Source of the DNA: Candidatus Bathyarchaeota archaeon
GTDB lineage: Archaea; Thermoproteota; Bathyarchaeia; Bathyarchaeales; Bathycorpusculaceae
Reading direction: 5' to 3'
Length of the DNA: 30,018 nucleotides
Assembly: GCA_030668645.1 (NCBI GenBank)
Contig: DAOVFC010000002.1
Coordinates: forward strand, 1-30,018
The translations under genes and the position numbers were made by a program. Positions 14,204-21,159 of the stretch are shown in pieces. Every line of letters begins with the position of its first letter. The first letter of the stretch is position 1. Below the pieces are notes generated by a model. It was not told the origin of the DNA, made no database searches, and saw only the letters and a list, made by a program, of their open reading frames with translations.

Positions 14204-15538
14204 TTACTTGAAGCCGAGCGGGAGGCCTTTCCCGAAGAATGGCAGCTTCTTTTTCCTGCGCAGAGTTTTTATCATTCGACGCATCATCGAGTACTGCTTC
14301 AGAAGCTCCTTCACGTCCTTCTCGTTCGTTCCAGAACCCCTCGCCACGCGTTTCATCCTCGAAGCGTTAAAGATTTTCGGATTTTTCCTTTCCTTGAGCG
14401 TCATAGACTGAATTATCACACGCCATTTCTCCAGCCTGTCTTCAGCCATGTTCAACATGTCTTCGGGCACATCGTAAGACATGCCCGGAATCATCTTCAG
14501 AAGCTTTCGGAAGGGACCCATCCCTCTCATCGCCTCAAACCATTCATACATGTCTGTCAGCGTGAACTTGCCACTTAAGATAGCCCGCGCCTTTCTTTCA
14601 GGAACTTTTACCTCCGCCTCGCGCACTCTTTCAATCAAAGTTTCTAGGTCGCCCATGCCGAGTAGACGACCGACAAACCGGGAGGGCACAAAGGCTTCTA
14701 TATCGCCTATTTTTTCACCTGTGCTGATGAATTTTATTGGCGCACCTGTGGCAGCGACTGCGGAGAGGGCGCCCCCACCTCTGGATGAGCCGTCAAGTTT
14801 TGTCACTATGATTGAGCCTATCGGTGTCGCTTCGTTGAAAGCTTTCGCCTGAGCCATTGCTTGTTGACCGATTGTTCCGTCAATCACCAGTATGACTTCA
14901 TCTGGTTTGATTCTCTTCTCCAGCGTTTTCATTTCTTTGATTAGTTCTCGTTCTTCCTTGTGACGACCAGCTGTATCGATGAACACTATATCCTTGTCGC
15001 TGAATTTTTTCAAGCCGTATAACGCTGTTTTGACTGGATTCTTCGAATTTACGTCACCGTAGAGCGGTATGTTTATCCTGTTTCCGAGCTGCTTGAGTTG
15101 TGCATAGGCGCCTGGACGGTAAGTATCTGCACACACCAAAGCGGGTTTTAATCCTCTCTTCTGGAAGTATCTTGCAAGCTTGGCGGCGGCTGTGGTTTTT
15201 CCAGAGCCTTGGATACCGACGAGCATCAGAACCTTCTTTTTCCCAGGCTCCATCTTTATCGGAACAGGTTTCTCTCCGAGAAAATGCGTTAACTCCTCGT
15301 AAACCACTTTTATCACATGCTCACGCCTTGAAACACCCATGGGAACCTTTTCTTTCAACGCTTTTTCTTCTATCCGTTTGGAAATGTCAAGTACGAGTTT
15401 AACGTTCACGTCCGCCTGAAGCAACGCCCTCTGAACGTTGCGCACAAGCTCTTTAACGGTTGCTTCATCGACAACCGAGGCCCTGAAAACCTTTCTTAAA
15501 GCTGCGTAAAGCGAAGAACCTAAACTTTCTAAAGCCAT
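14204..15538 (-). CDS. srp54: Signal recognition particle protein SRP54
   Basis: SRP54 is the GTPase that binds signal sequences and 7S RNA and takes ribosomes to FtsY at the membrane. From the ATG at 15538 it has 444 residues, the normal length. The N domain spans about 1-95. The G domain has the P-loop GIQGSGKTT (108-116), DTYRPGA (138-144), DTAGRHKEE (188-196) and TKLDG (246-250). The methionine-rich M domain starts near 300 and contains SRMKRVARGSG (393-403), the RNA-binding signature. GGAG lies 5 nt upstream and a TATA box at 15568-15576. An open stretch upstream of the ATG runs through this promoter and is not coding. Confidence 0.97.
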   Translation of the reverse strand: MALESLGSSLYAALRKVFRASVVDEATVKELVRNVQRALLQADVNVKLVLDISKRIEEKALKEKVPMGVSRREHVIKVVYEELTHFLGEKPVPIKMEPGKKKVLMLVGIQGSGKTTAAAKLARYFQKRGLKPALVCADTYRPGAYAQLKQLGNRINIPLYGDVNSKNPVKTALYGLKKFSDKDIVFIDTAGRHKEERELIKEMKTLEKRIKPDEVILVIDGTIGQQAMAQAKAFNEATPIGSIIVTKLDGSSRGGGALSAVAATGAPIKFISTGEKIGDIEAFVPSRFVGRLLGMGDLETLIERVREAEVKVPERKARAILSGKFTLTDMYEWFEAMRGMGPFRKLLKMIPGMSYDVPEDMLNMAEDRLEKWRVIIQSMTLKERKNPKIFNASRMKRVARGSGTNEKDVKELLKQYSMMRRMIKTLRRKKKLPFFGKGLPLGFK

Positions 15539-15567
15539 GTTTTCTCCAGATTTAAGATTCTTTACAC

Positions 15568-15576
15568 ATTTAAATA
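15568..15576 (-). promoter_or_regulatory. TATA box of the SRP54-pus10-eL21 run
   Basis: The minus strand reads GTATTTAAATG, centred about 34 bases before the SRP54 ATG. It is a likely main promoter for the long minus-strand run down to hemK, although internal promoters cannot be excluded. Confidence 0.5.
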
Positions 15577-15632
15577 CGTATTCGCTTTCTACGCCTTGAA
15601 TAGCCACAAGGTTTTTACACCACCGCTTAAAA

Positions 15633-16397
15633 ATGTCTGAAGGAACAAAATTGAGTGAAGAAGTCAAGATTATAGAGAGACAGAAAATCCCCTCAGGCGC
15701 CACCATGCTATTCGGTTTCCCAGATGTCGGCTTGGTGGGTGTCATCGCGGCTTCACACATAATCTCGGAGCTTAACCTAAAAGAAGTGGCATACTTGGAT
15801 TCAAAATTGCTGCCGCCGCTTATTGTTCTGCACGAGGGATTACCCCATTCCCCGATAAGAATTTTCGGAAACCACGACGTTCTTTTGGCGGTTTCTGAGA
15901 CAGCCGTACCAGCAGACGCGATTCAACCCATAATGCGCACTCTCGTTGATTGGGGTAGGAACAAGGATGCTAAAGTGATGATTTCGATGAGCGGCATTCC
16001 GGTACAGAATAGGCAGGACATTGATAAGTTGAAGATTTTCGGAGCGGCTTCAAACCCAAGTGTGCTGAAGATGATTCAGGACAAAGATGTAGAAGTGCTC
16101 AAAGAGGGATACATGGTTGGTCCTCAAGCGATAATAATGCACTACTGCGCCAGAATAGGCGTACCAGCCATAACATTGCTCGCACAATGCTTCTACAACT
16201 ATCCGGACCCGGAAGCCTCAGCGGCGACATTAAAAGAGCTGGCGAAGATAACTGACATAAAAGTTGATGTCTCAGCGCTTCTGGAGAAGGGAGAAGAGAT
16301 TCGGTTGAGAGCAAGGGATGTTATGAGACGAACACAGAAGGAGATGGCTAAGATGAAGAAGACGCAAGAGTATGACATCCCGTTGTACGTCTCGTAA
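15633..16397 (+). CDS. PAC2-family proteasome assembly chaperone-like protein
   Basis: This 254-residue protein belongs to COG2047. The archaeal members PbaA/PbaB are related to the eukaryotic proteasome assembly chaperone PAC2 and act in proteasome alpha-ring or related assembly. GFPDVGLVGVIAASHII (28-44) is the family signature, followed by PLIVLHEGLPHSPIRIFG and GPQAIIMHYCARIGVPAITLLA. The C-terminal 50 residues are a charged helix (RLRARDVMRRTQKEMAKMKK), perhaps the tail that docks partners. It starts 94 bases from the divergent SRP54 start and runs 16 bases ahead of an Hsp20 gene, so the pair is likely a protein quality-control unit. Confidence 0.85.
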   Translation: MSEGTKLSEEVKIIERQKIPSGATMLFGFPDVGLVGVIAASHIISELNLKEVAYLDSKLLPPLIVLHEGLPHSPIRIFGNHDVLLAVSETAVPADAIQPIMRTLVDWGRNKDAKVMISMSGIPVQNRQDIDKLKIFGAASNPSVLKMIQDKDVEVLKEGYMVGPQAIIMHYCARIGVPAITLLAQCFYNYPDPEASAATLKELAKITDIKVDVSALLEKGEEIRLRARDVMRRTQKEMAKMKKTQEYDIPLYVS

Positions 16398-16413
16398 AAT
16401 GAGGTAAAGCAAG

Positions 16414-16857
16414 ATGTCGACAAGAAAAAAGCGTTCAATCTTTGATATAATCGACGAATACTTCGAAAGATTAGATGAGTGGGCTGAAAGATTCGGAGAG
16501 GTGATGATTGAAAGACCGAGCTGGAACCAGAGAGCCAGCACGATAGAGCCGCTCCGCGATATACTCATAACTCCGAATGAAGTTATAGTGACGGCTGACC
16601 TTCCGTACGCAGAGGAAAGCAAGGTACAGGTGAAACCGTTAGATGAAGACTCACTGGAGATAATTGCTAAAATGAGGCGAAAAGTGCGATTCGCTGATTT
16701 CGGCATAACCCATCACGCGGGAGAGTTCCAAACGTTCCGCTGCCAGACACGCATACCAGTTCCGGTGGATATGAGAAAAATGGAGGTTCACATCAAAAAA
16801 GGGATTTTGGAGATTCACTTACCGCGGAAAGGTAGATACAGAATTCCCATAGAATAA
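16414..16857 (+). CDS. hsp20: Hsp20/alpha-crystallin small heat-shock protein
   Basis: Small heat-shock proteins hold unfolding proteins without ATP. The 147 residues have a charged helical N-terminus (FDIIDEYFERLDEWAERFGE), then an alpha-crystallin domain from about 45 to the end. LRDILITPNEVIVTADLP opens the domain and RIPVPVDMRKMEVHIKKGIL with EIHLPRK closes it. The usual G-V-L strand motif appears as GIL. The C-terminus ends in YRIPIE, containing the I-P-I anchor for oligomers. A short ribosome site (GAGG) lies before the ATG. It follows the PAC2-family gene by 16 bases. Confidence 0.93.
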   Translation: MSTRKKRSIFDIIDEYFERLDEWAERFGEVMIERPSWNQRASTIEPLRDILITPNEVIVTADLPYAEESKVQVKPLDEDSLEIIAKMRRKVRFADFGITHHAGEFQTFRCQTRIPVPVDMRKMEVHIKKGILEIHLPRKGRYRIPIE

Positions 16858-16865
16858 ATCTCTCA

Positions 16866-16930
16866 GAAGCCTCAGCCCCGGTTTAAAACGTCATCACGAA
16901 TCCGACGGCTCTTCTTGCATCATCGGCTTC
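16866..16930 (-). ncRNA. Box C/D guide sRNA (predicted)
   Basis: Read on the minus strand, the order is: stem GAAGCC (16930-16925), one G, box C AUGAUGC (16923-16917), 12 nt, box D' CGGA (16904-16901), 3 nt, box C' GUGAUGA (16897-16891), 15 nt, box D CUGA (16875-16872), stem GGCUUC (16871-16866). The stem is a perfect 6-bp pairing. The base before box C plus its first two bases give the three-base kink-turn bulge expected for L7Ae binding. Spacings match archaeal C/D RNAs. Differences from consensus are the last base of box C and one base in D'. It lies between hsp20 and the next gene, antisense to neither. Guide targets were not identified; the sequences complementary to the guides are ACGGCUCUUCUU and CCCCGGUUUAAAACG. 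Confidence 0.8.
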
Positions 16931-16954
16931 AAAACTATTCTATACGATACTTCA

Positions 16955-16962
16955 AAATAAAC
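16955..16962 (-). promoter_or_regulatory. TATA-like box of the C/D sRNA
   Basis: The minus strand reads AAGTTTATTTTG here. Its centre is about 25 bases before position 16933, matching the predicted 5' end of the sRNA stem at 16930. It supports independent transcription of the sRNA. Confidence 0.5.
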
Positions 16963-17031
16963 TTAATCAAAAATTTTAACAATAAGGTATGCTTAACATT
17001 TGAAACTAAACTATAGACGAGATGGATTCTT

Positions 17032-17229
17032 ATGGCTGGAGAGCGGGCGATTCACTTCGCAATGTTCACCCTCATTCTGGTAGGGCTCTGTGGAATAAGC
17101 GCCTGGGCAAGCTACAGCTATCTGAACAACTTAATATTGGAAGTCGCAGGCGTCGCACTAAGTTGGGGCGTGATCCTCTTGATACTGTATTTGGGATTCA
17201 AGAAGATGTATTGGGACTGGTGGAGCTAG
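17032..17229 (+). CDS. Small two-helix membrane protein, unknown function
   Basis: This is a 65-residue open frame with two hydrophobic segments, about 8-30 (HFAMFTLILVGLCGISAWAS) and 35-55 (ILEVAGVALSWGVILLILYL). It ends in a tryptophan- and tyrosine-rich tail (KKMYWDWWS). A SD-like GAGATGG lies a few bases before the ATG. A competing frame starting at 17022 has no such features. I do not recognise the family. The clear membrane pattern and ribosome site argue it is real; its partners are unknown. It ends 18 bases from the convergent aIF5A gene. Confidence 0.65.
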   Translation: MAGERAIHFAMFTLILVGLCGISAWASYSYLNNLILEVAGVALSWGVILLILYLGFKKMYWDWWS

Positions 17230-17247
17230 ATTCATAAGCTCATATTT

Positions 17248-17643
17248 TCAGCTTTTTGTCCTGACGATTTTTACTCTGTCCAGTATCCGCCAGTATTCAA
17301 CCTCCACGCCCGTAGCAAGCTTCGCTTTCAAATCCGCCTCTTCTGGAAAAGGAGCATCAATGTATTCGTAGGTTTCCAGATCCATCAACTGAACACTTGA
17401 GGGCATCACGGCGAACACTTGGGCGGTTCTTTTTTCAATCATTGGCACTTCGGCGGTTGCACCCACGGGCTTTACAAAACTTCTCTTGCCACCGTCGAAA
17501 ACGCCGATGGCTACGACCCGTGCCTTGGCTGAACCGTGCTTTCCGGGCTTTGATTTGGTTATATCAACTATACGGCAAGGCTCGTTATCAACGATTATGT
17601 ATCCGCCCACACGTAAGCTTCCAACATCAACGGGTTTGCTCAT
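17248..17643 (-). CDS. eif5a: Translation factor aIF5A
   Basis: aIF5A helps ribosomes through difficult peptide-bond formation and carries the hypusine modification. From the ATG at 17643 it has 131 residues. The hypusine loop is intact as KSKPGKHGSAKARV, with K35 as the modified lysine. A C-terminal OB domain follows (SSVQLMDLETYEYIDAPFP). A GTG two codons upstream is less likely as start. The modifying enzyme, deoxyhypusine synthase, is also in this window at 25906. The promoter is probably the TTTAAAA at 17681-17687, divergent from NAD kinase. Confidence 0.97.
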   Translation of the reverse strand: MSKPVDVGSLRVGGYIIVDNEPCRIVDITKSKPGKHGSAKARVVAIGVFDGGKRSFVKPVGATAEVPMIEKRTAQVFAVMPSSVQLMDLETYEYIDAPFPEEADLKAKLATGVEVEYWRILDRVKIVRTKS

Positions 17644-17680
17644 ACACACGCCAACCTTACAAAGCTTTTATCCATAGCAA

Positions 17681-17687
17681 TTTTAAA
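17681..17687 (-). promoter_or_regulatory. TATA-like box of aIF5A
   Basis: The minus strand reads TTGTTTAAAATTG, centred about 41 bases before the ATG. It predicts a leader of roughly 16 bases. It is separate from the nadK box 10 bases further on. Confidence 0.4.
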
Positions 17688-17694
17688 CAACACC

Positions 17695-17703
17695 CATATA
17701 TAG
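17695..17703 (+). promoter_or_regulatory. TATA box of nadK
   Basis: The plus strand reads CATATATAG, centred 30 bases before the GTG at 17729. The transcript would be nearly leaderless. Confidence 0.5.
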
Positions 17704-17728
17704 ATTAAGTGTCGCTAACGCATAGAAG

Positions 17729-18583
17729 GTGGAGATTTTGTTTAAAAGTGCTGGTTTGGTCGCTCGTTTCGACAAGAGAGAAGCCATAAAGCTCGCGGAA
17801 GACTTGGACAACTACTTGAAAACACAAGGATTAGAAGTGTACGCTGAAAACACTCTCGCAGAGAAAATGAAGACGAAAGAAACTGCGGTTACGCTGGAAA
17901 AAATGAGAACAGACCTTGTCATAACCATCGGCGGCGACGGGACAATACTAAGAACATGCGTGTCGCTTCCAAAACCCGAACCACCAATACTTGCAGTAAA
18001 CATGGGTGTCCGAGGCTTTCTAGCCGAAGTGGAGCCGAAACAGGCTCTAACAGCGGTGGATAAGTGCCTAAAGGGAGAATTCACAATCGAAAAATGCATG
18101 AAGCTCTCAGCAACCGCAGATCACATAAAATTTCCAGACGCCCTAAACGAGGTGTTTGTCTCTACAGACGTACCCGCAAAAATCCTTTACGCTCGCATCT
18201 TGAAAAACGGGGAGCCGATTCTGAACTGTCAAGCAGACGGTTTAATGGTAGCTACACAAACAGGCTCCACGGGCTATTCGCTTTCAGCGGGAGGACCCGT
18301 TCTGGACCCAGATGTGGACGCTTTTGTTCTAACGCCTGTGTGTGCGCTAAGCGTTTTCCACCCGATAGTTTTTCCAGCGGAATCGAATCTAACGATTGAG
18401 GTTGTTAGACCGAAAAAAATACTCGTTGTCATCGATGGGCATCACCGTCGAATTGTAAGTTCAAAATTCCTGAGCTTAACCATTACACGTTCTAAGTACG
18501 AAACATCTTTCATACGATTTAGGGAGAACTTTTATCATCGCTTGAAAAGCAGGCTTCTTTTCGCCTCTGGAGGAAAAGCCTAA
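17729..18583 (+). CDS. nadK: NAD kinase
   Basis: NadK phosphorylates NAD (with ATP or polyphosphate) to NADP. The 284 residues contain the GGDGT motif (68-72, D70 catalytic), the N140-E141 pair and the NAD-binding stretch DGLMVATQTGSTGYSLSAGG (170-189). The start is GTG at 17729, close behind a TATA box. A TTG three codons later with GGTGGAG ahead of it is an alternative. Its TAA at 18581-18583 shares its last base with the proposed start of nob1, so the two form one transcription unit. Confidence 0.95.
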   Translation: MEILFKSAGLVARFDKREAIKLAEDLDNYLKTQGLEVYAENTLAEKMKTKETAVTLEKMRTDLVITIGGDGTILRTCVSLPKPEPPILAVNMGVRGFLAEVEPKQALTAVDKCLKGEFTIEKCMKLSATADHIKFPDALNEVFVSTDVPAKILYARILKNGEPILNCQADGLMVATQTGSTGYSLSAGGPVLDPDVDAFVLTPVCALSVFHPIVFPAESNLTIEVVRPKKILVVIDGHHRRIVSSKFLSLTITRSKYETSFIRFRENFYHRLKSRLLFASGGKA

Positions 18584-19194
18584 CGAGTGAAGTAAATAAA
18601 ATTAAAAAAGTAATCGTTTTGGATACGTCTGCGTTTGTAGCGGGTTTTGACCCCTTTTCTGTAGGTGAGGAGCAGTACACGGTTCCGATGGTTAGAGGGG
18701 AGATAGCTGGAAACACCATGGCTTGGGTGAGGTTCAAAACAGCCGTGGAAAGCGGAAAGTTAAGGGTCAAAATGCCGCGCATTTACGCTCTTAAGGAAGT
18801 TAAAGCGTCATCGAAGCTTGTTGGAGACATGTTTTTCCTTTCAGAAGCGGACTTGCAAGTTTTAGCCTTAGCCCTAGAACTGAAGATGCGAGGTTATTCC
18901 CCGTTAATCGCTACCGACGATTATTCAATACAGAATGTTGCAAACCAATTGGGCATAGAATTCGCTTCACTGGCGACATTCGGTATCCGCTTCCGTTTAG
19001 AATGGATAAGGTATTGCCCAGCGTGCCACAGAAAATATCCGGCAGACTACGGATTCAAAAAATGTGAAGTCTGCGGGACGGAACTAAAGAGAAAACCGTT
19101 AAGAAGAACATTGCTTAAACTAAAGGGACGAAAAACCAGCGAACAACAAACGGAGAATGTAAGGTTTATGTCTAAACGAGAAGGCAACCCATGA
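18583..19194 (+). CDS. nob1: rRNA maturation endonuclease Nob1 (PIN domain plus zinc ribbon), apparent ACG start
   Basis: Nob1 cuts the 3' end of 16S rRNA in the last step of small-subunit maturation. The PIN domain has VIVLDTSAFVAG with D14, E40 in MVRGEI, D90 in SEADLQ and D112/D113 in ATDD. A zinc ribbon follows with C145, C148, C161 and C164. No ATG or GTG exists ahead of the first strand. The first standard codon is a TTG at 18619 that would cut off strand VIVL. GGAGG at 18569-18573 points instead to ACG at 18583, 9 nt downstream, giving M-S-E-V-N-K. With ATG there, the junction with nadK would be the common TAATG overlap. So it is an ACG start or a base error (203 residues). Confidence 0.85.
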   Translation, partial: TSEVNKIKKVIVLDTSAFVAGFDPFSVGEEQYTVPMVRGEIAGNTMAWVRFKTAVESGKLRVKMPRIYALKEVKASSKLVGDMFFLSEADLQVLALALELKMRGYSPLIATDDYSIQNVANQLGIEFASLATFGIRFRLEWIRYCPACHRKYPADYGFKKCEVCGTELKRKPLRRTLLKLKGRKTSEQQTENVRFMSKREGNP

Positions 19195-19289
19195 GTTTCT
19201 AAAGAACTTCTTGTATTCAGAATGATTTCCGAACTGTTAATAAGACACTATTAGAAGAAAAGAATCCAAAACATGTGGTTTGTTAGTGG

Positions 19290-20585
19290 TTGAACCTTTT
19301 AAACAAATTGAAACAAGAATTCTCGTTCTTTAGAGGAAACTATCTGATACTGGTAATAAGTTGGATTCTGATGGATTTTGCGGGAGAACTCCCGGGAACA
19401 TACTATTCCGACTATGTTATTCAGCTTGGAGGGAACGCCACCATTTTAGGCGTAATCTTGATGGCTTCGATGCTGACCTTGGCGGCTGTTCAGTTTCCCG
19501 GAGGATACTTGGCGGACAAGTATGGGAGAAGATGGCTTGTATCAACCTTGACATTTGGTGTAGCCTTCTCTTACATTTTTTATGCGATTGCTCCTAGCTG
19601 GCACTTCATTTTGATTGGAGCAGTGGTTCAGAGCCTATGCTTACTCTATCAACCAGCATTGATGGCTATGATGGCGGATTCATTATCGCCGGAAAAGAGA
19701 GGGATGGGATTCTCGATACTAAATCTAATTATGAGTGTTGCAACAACCCCTGCTCCAGCAATAGCTCTTCTGCTGGTGGCTACTTATGGATCCGAGATGG
19801 GTATGAGAATAGCGTACATCATTGTTACAGTGTTCTTTTTTGCTGCAGCTATCGTTCGACTAAGGCTGAAGGAGAGTTTGGAGAATGCGGAGAAGTTAAA
19901 CTTGAGAGAAGCACTCCACTCATACACTAAAGCCTTAAAGGAGGGAGTAAATGTTTGGAGATTGGTGCCGCGCTCAACACTGTTCTTATTACTGTCTAGT
20001 CTGATTGTGAGGTTTTCATTTGCCATGACTCAGACGCTCTTTTTGGTTTACGCTTTCTACGTGCTTAAAATCGGAGGTCCGCCAGATCCGACGCTTCTAC
20101 CCCAAGAAGACCCGGCTCTCCAGCTTGCTCGCATGAATTGGGGATACGTCATGATCGCCTTGTTCATATGCATGATAATCTTGTCTTTCCCAACAGGAAA
20201 GCTCATTGATAAGGTAGGTAGAAAAATTCCGTTAGTTCTATCAGGTTTTTTAATGATTCCAGCGGTCTTGTTGTTTGTTTACGGAAACTTTTTAACGCTT
20301 TTTATAACTATGTTCCTTTTTGGATTCTCACAGCTTCTTGGTTTTTCAGCCTATCAAACATTGTTCGCTGACCTTGTTCCACAGACACAGCGGGGAAAGG
20401 TTACCGGCTCGATGAATTTCTTCTCCTACATTTTTATGGCTCTCGGCGCAGTGATGGGTGGACTGATATATGACAACGTGTCTCCAGAGCTTCCGTTCCT
20501 CCTTATGCTTGTGCTTATAGTTCCATCCACCCTTTTGATAGTGTTTTGTGTGCACGAGCCAAAACCAGAGGAGAGGCAAGAGTAA
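19290..20585 (+). CDS. MFS transporter, 12 predicted membrane helices
   Basis: This 431-residue major facilitator has two halves of about six helices. The loop motif A appears twice, as GGYLADKYGRR (71-81) and GKLIDKVGRK near 300, a strong family mark. The long polar loop between helices 7 and 8 (GGPPDPTLLPQEDP) is unusual but acceptable. The start is TTG at 19290, because an in-frame TAG lies just upstream and no ATG is near. The substrate cannot be deduced; multidrug, sugar or metabolite efflux are all possible. The 95 bases before it show no clear promoter, and it may follow nob1 on one message. Confidence 0.9.
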   Translation: MNLLNKLKQEFSFFRGNYLILVISWILMDFAGELPGTYYSDYVIQLGGNATILGVILMASMLTLAAVQFPGGYLADKYGRRWLVSTLTFGVAFSYIFYAIAPSWHFILIGAVVQSLCLLYQPALMAMMADSLSPEKRGMGFSILNLIMSVATTPAPAIALLLVATYGSEMGMRIAYIIVTVFFFAAAIVRLRLKESLENAEKLNLREALHSYTKALKEGVNVWRLVPRSTLFLLLSSLIVRFSFAMTQTLFLVYAFYVLKIGGPPDPTLLPQEDPALQLARMNWGYVMIALFICMIILSFPTGKLIDKVGRKIPLVLSGFLMIPAVLLFVYGNFLTLFITMFLFGFSQLLGFSAYQTLFADLVPQTQRGKVTGSMNFFSYIFMALGAVMGGLIYDNVSPELPFLLMLVLIVPSTLLIVFCVHEPKPEERQE

Positions 20586-20628
20586 AATTCTTTTAATAGG
20601 TAAAGATTATGAGAAGTGGGAGAAGTGG

Positions 20629-20739
20629 ATGGAGATTCTGCTTGAGACGTGTACGCACCGTCGGTTGGTGGAGGCTGTGAACACTTGTGCTCGTTGTCCA
20701 GAAAGCAGCGTTAGACCTCGTCGCTGTCACGTTTACTGA
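20629..20739 (+). CDS. Possible 36-residue cysteine-rich microprotein
   Basis: This is a short frame with a good ribosome site (GGAG, 6 nt before the ATG). The peptide has four cysteines (C8, C20, C23, C33) and H10/H34, including CARC, an arrangement that could bind zinc. It begins MEILLETCTHRRLVEAVNTC. The open frame extends upstream into the MFS gene without a better start. Its 3' end overlaps the convergent GNAT gene by 29 bases. I do not recognise it; length alone makes chance occurrence possible. Confidence 0.35.
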   Translation: MEILLETCTHRRLVEAVNTCARCPESSVRPRRCHVY

Positions 20740-21139
20740 AGTACTTTATATCGCTATGTTCAACGTAGCCGCACTCTTTAAACAGCTTTCTTGACACAGT
20801 GTTGTAGTCCTCTATCAAAGCACAGAAAATCCTCACGCCGTGCTTCCGAAGTATTCTTTCAGCCTCAGCAATCAAAGCCTTAGCCGCTCCACGACCCCTA
20901 CGACCGGGATGCACTGCTAAACGGTTAATCCACCCCTTCCGCATGTCGCTGCTTAGAACAACCGTGCCAACCAAGCGAGAGTCTTCAAATGCACCTATGA
21001 AAAACTCTAGGTTAGCATTCATTTGTTCGGCTATTGCTTGTCTGCTGTCCCTTCCTTTGGGCTTAAAAGGCAGTTTAGCTTCAGCCCAAAGCTTCACTGT
21101 TTCATCGTAATCGCTTAATGTTAGCGTTCGAATCTGCAT
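20711..21139 (-). CDS. GNAT-family acetyltransferase
   Basis: This 142-residue single-domain acetyl-CoA-dependent transferase begins MQIRTLTLSDYDETVKLW. The acetyl-CoA loop is present as LAVHPGRRGRGAAKALIAEA (about 74-93). The C-terminal part, NTVSRKLFKECGYVEHS, matches the alpha4 region. The substrate is not predictable from sequence. It starts 20 bases after the aminotransferase stop, so the two are probably co-expressed, which hints at an amino-acid or polyamine substrate, but this is only context. Confidence 0.88.
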   Translation of the reverse strand: MQIRTLTLSDYDETVKLWAEAKLPFKPKGRDSRQAIAEQMNANLEFFIGAFEDSRLVGTVVLSSDMRKGWINRLAVHPGRRGRGAAKALIAEAERILRKHGVRIFCALIEDYNTVSRKLFKECGYVEHSDIKYFSKRDSDEV

Positions 21140-21159
21140 AGGAGCACGCGCTACAGACT

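Noticed and set aside
14165..14578. Plus-strand frame across the SRP54 M domain
   Set aside because: Antisense to a clear SRP54 M domain; histidine- and proline-rich shadow translation.
15539..15760. N-terminal extension of SRP54
   Set aside because: It runs through the TATA box and into the divergent PAC2-family gene; the family starts at the ATG at 15538.
16876..16890. Possible pairing of the D guide of the sRNA with the peptidyl-transferase region of 23S rRNA (GGUUUAGA)
   Set aside because: From memory of archaeal 23S sequence only about eight pairs with a wobble form, with mismatches next to box D. Too weak to claim a target.
17022..17237. Alternative plus frame overlapping the small membrane protein
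   Set aside because: No hydrophobic pattern or family resemblance; the overlapping two-helix frame is better supported.
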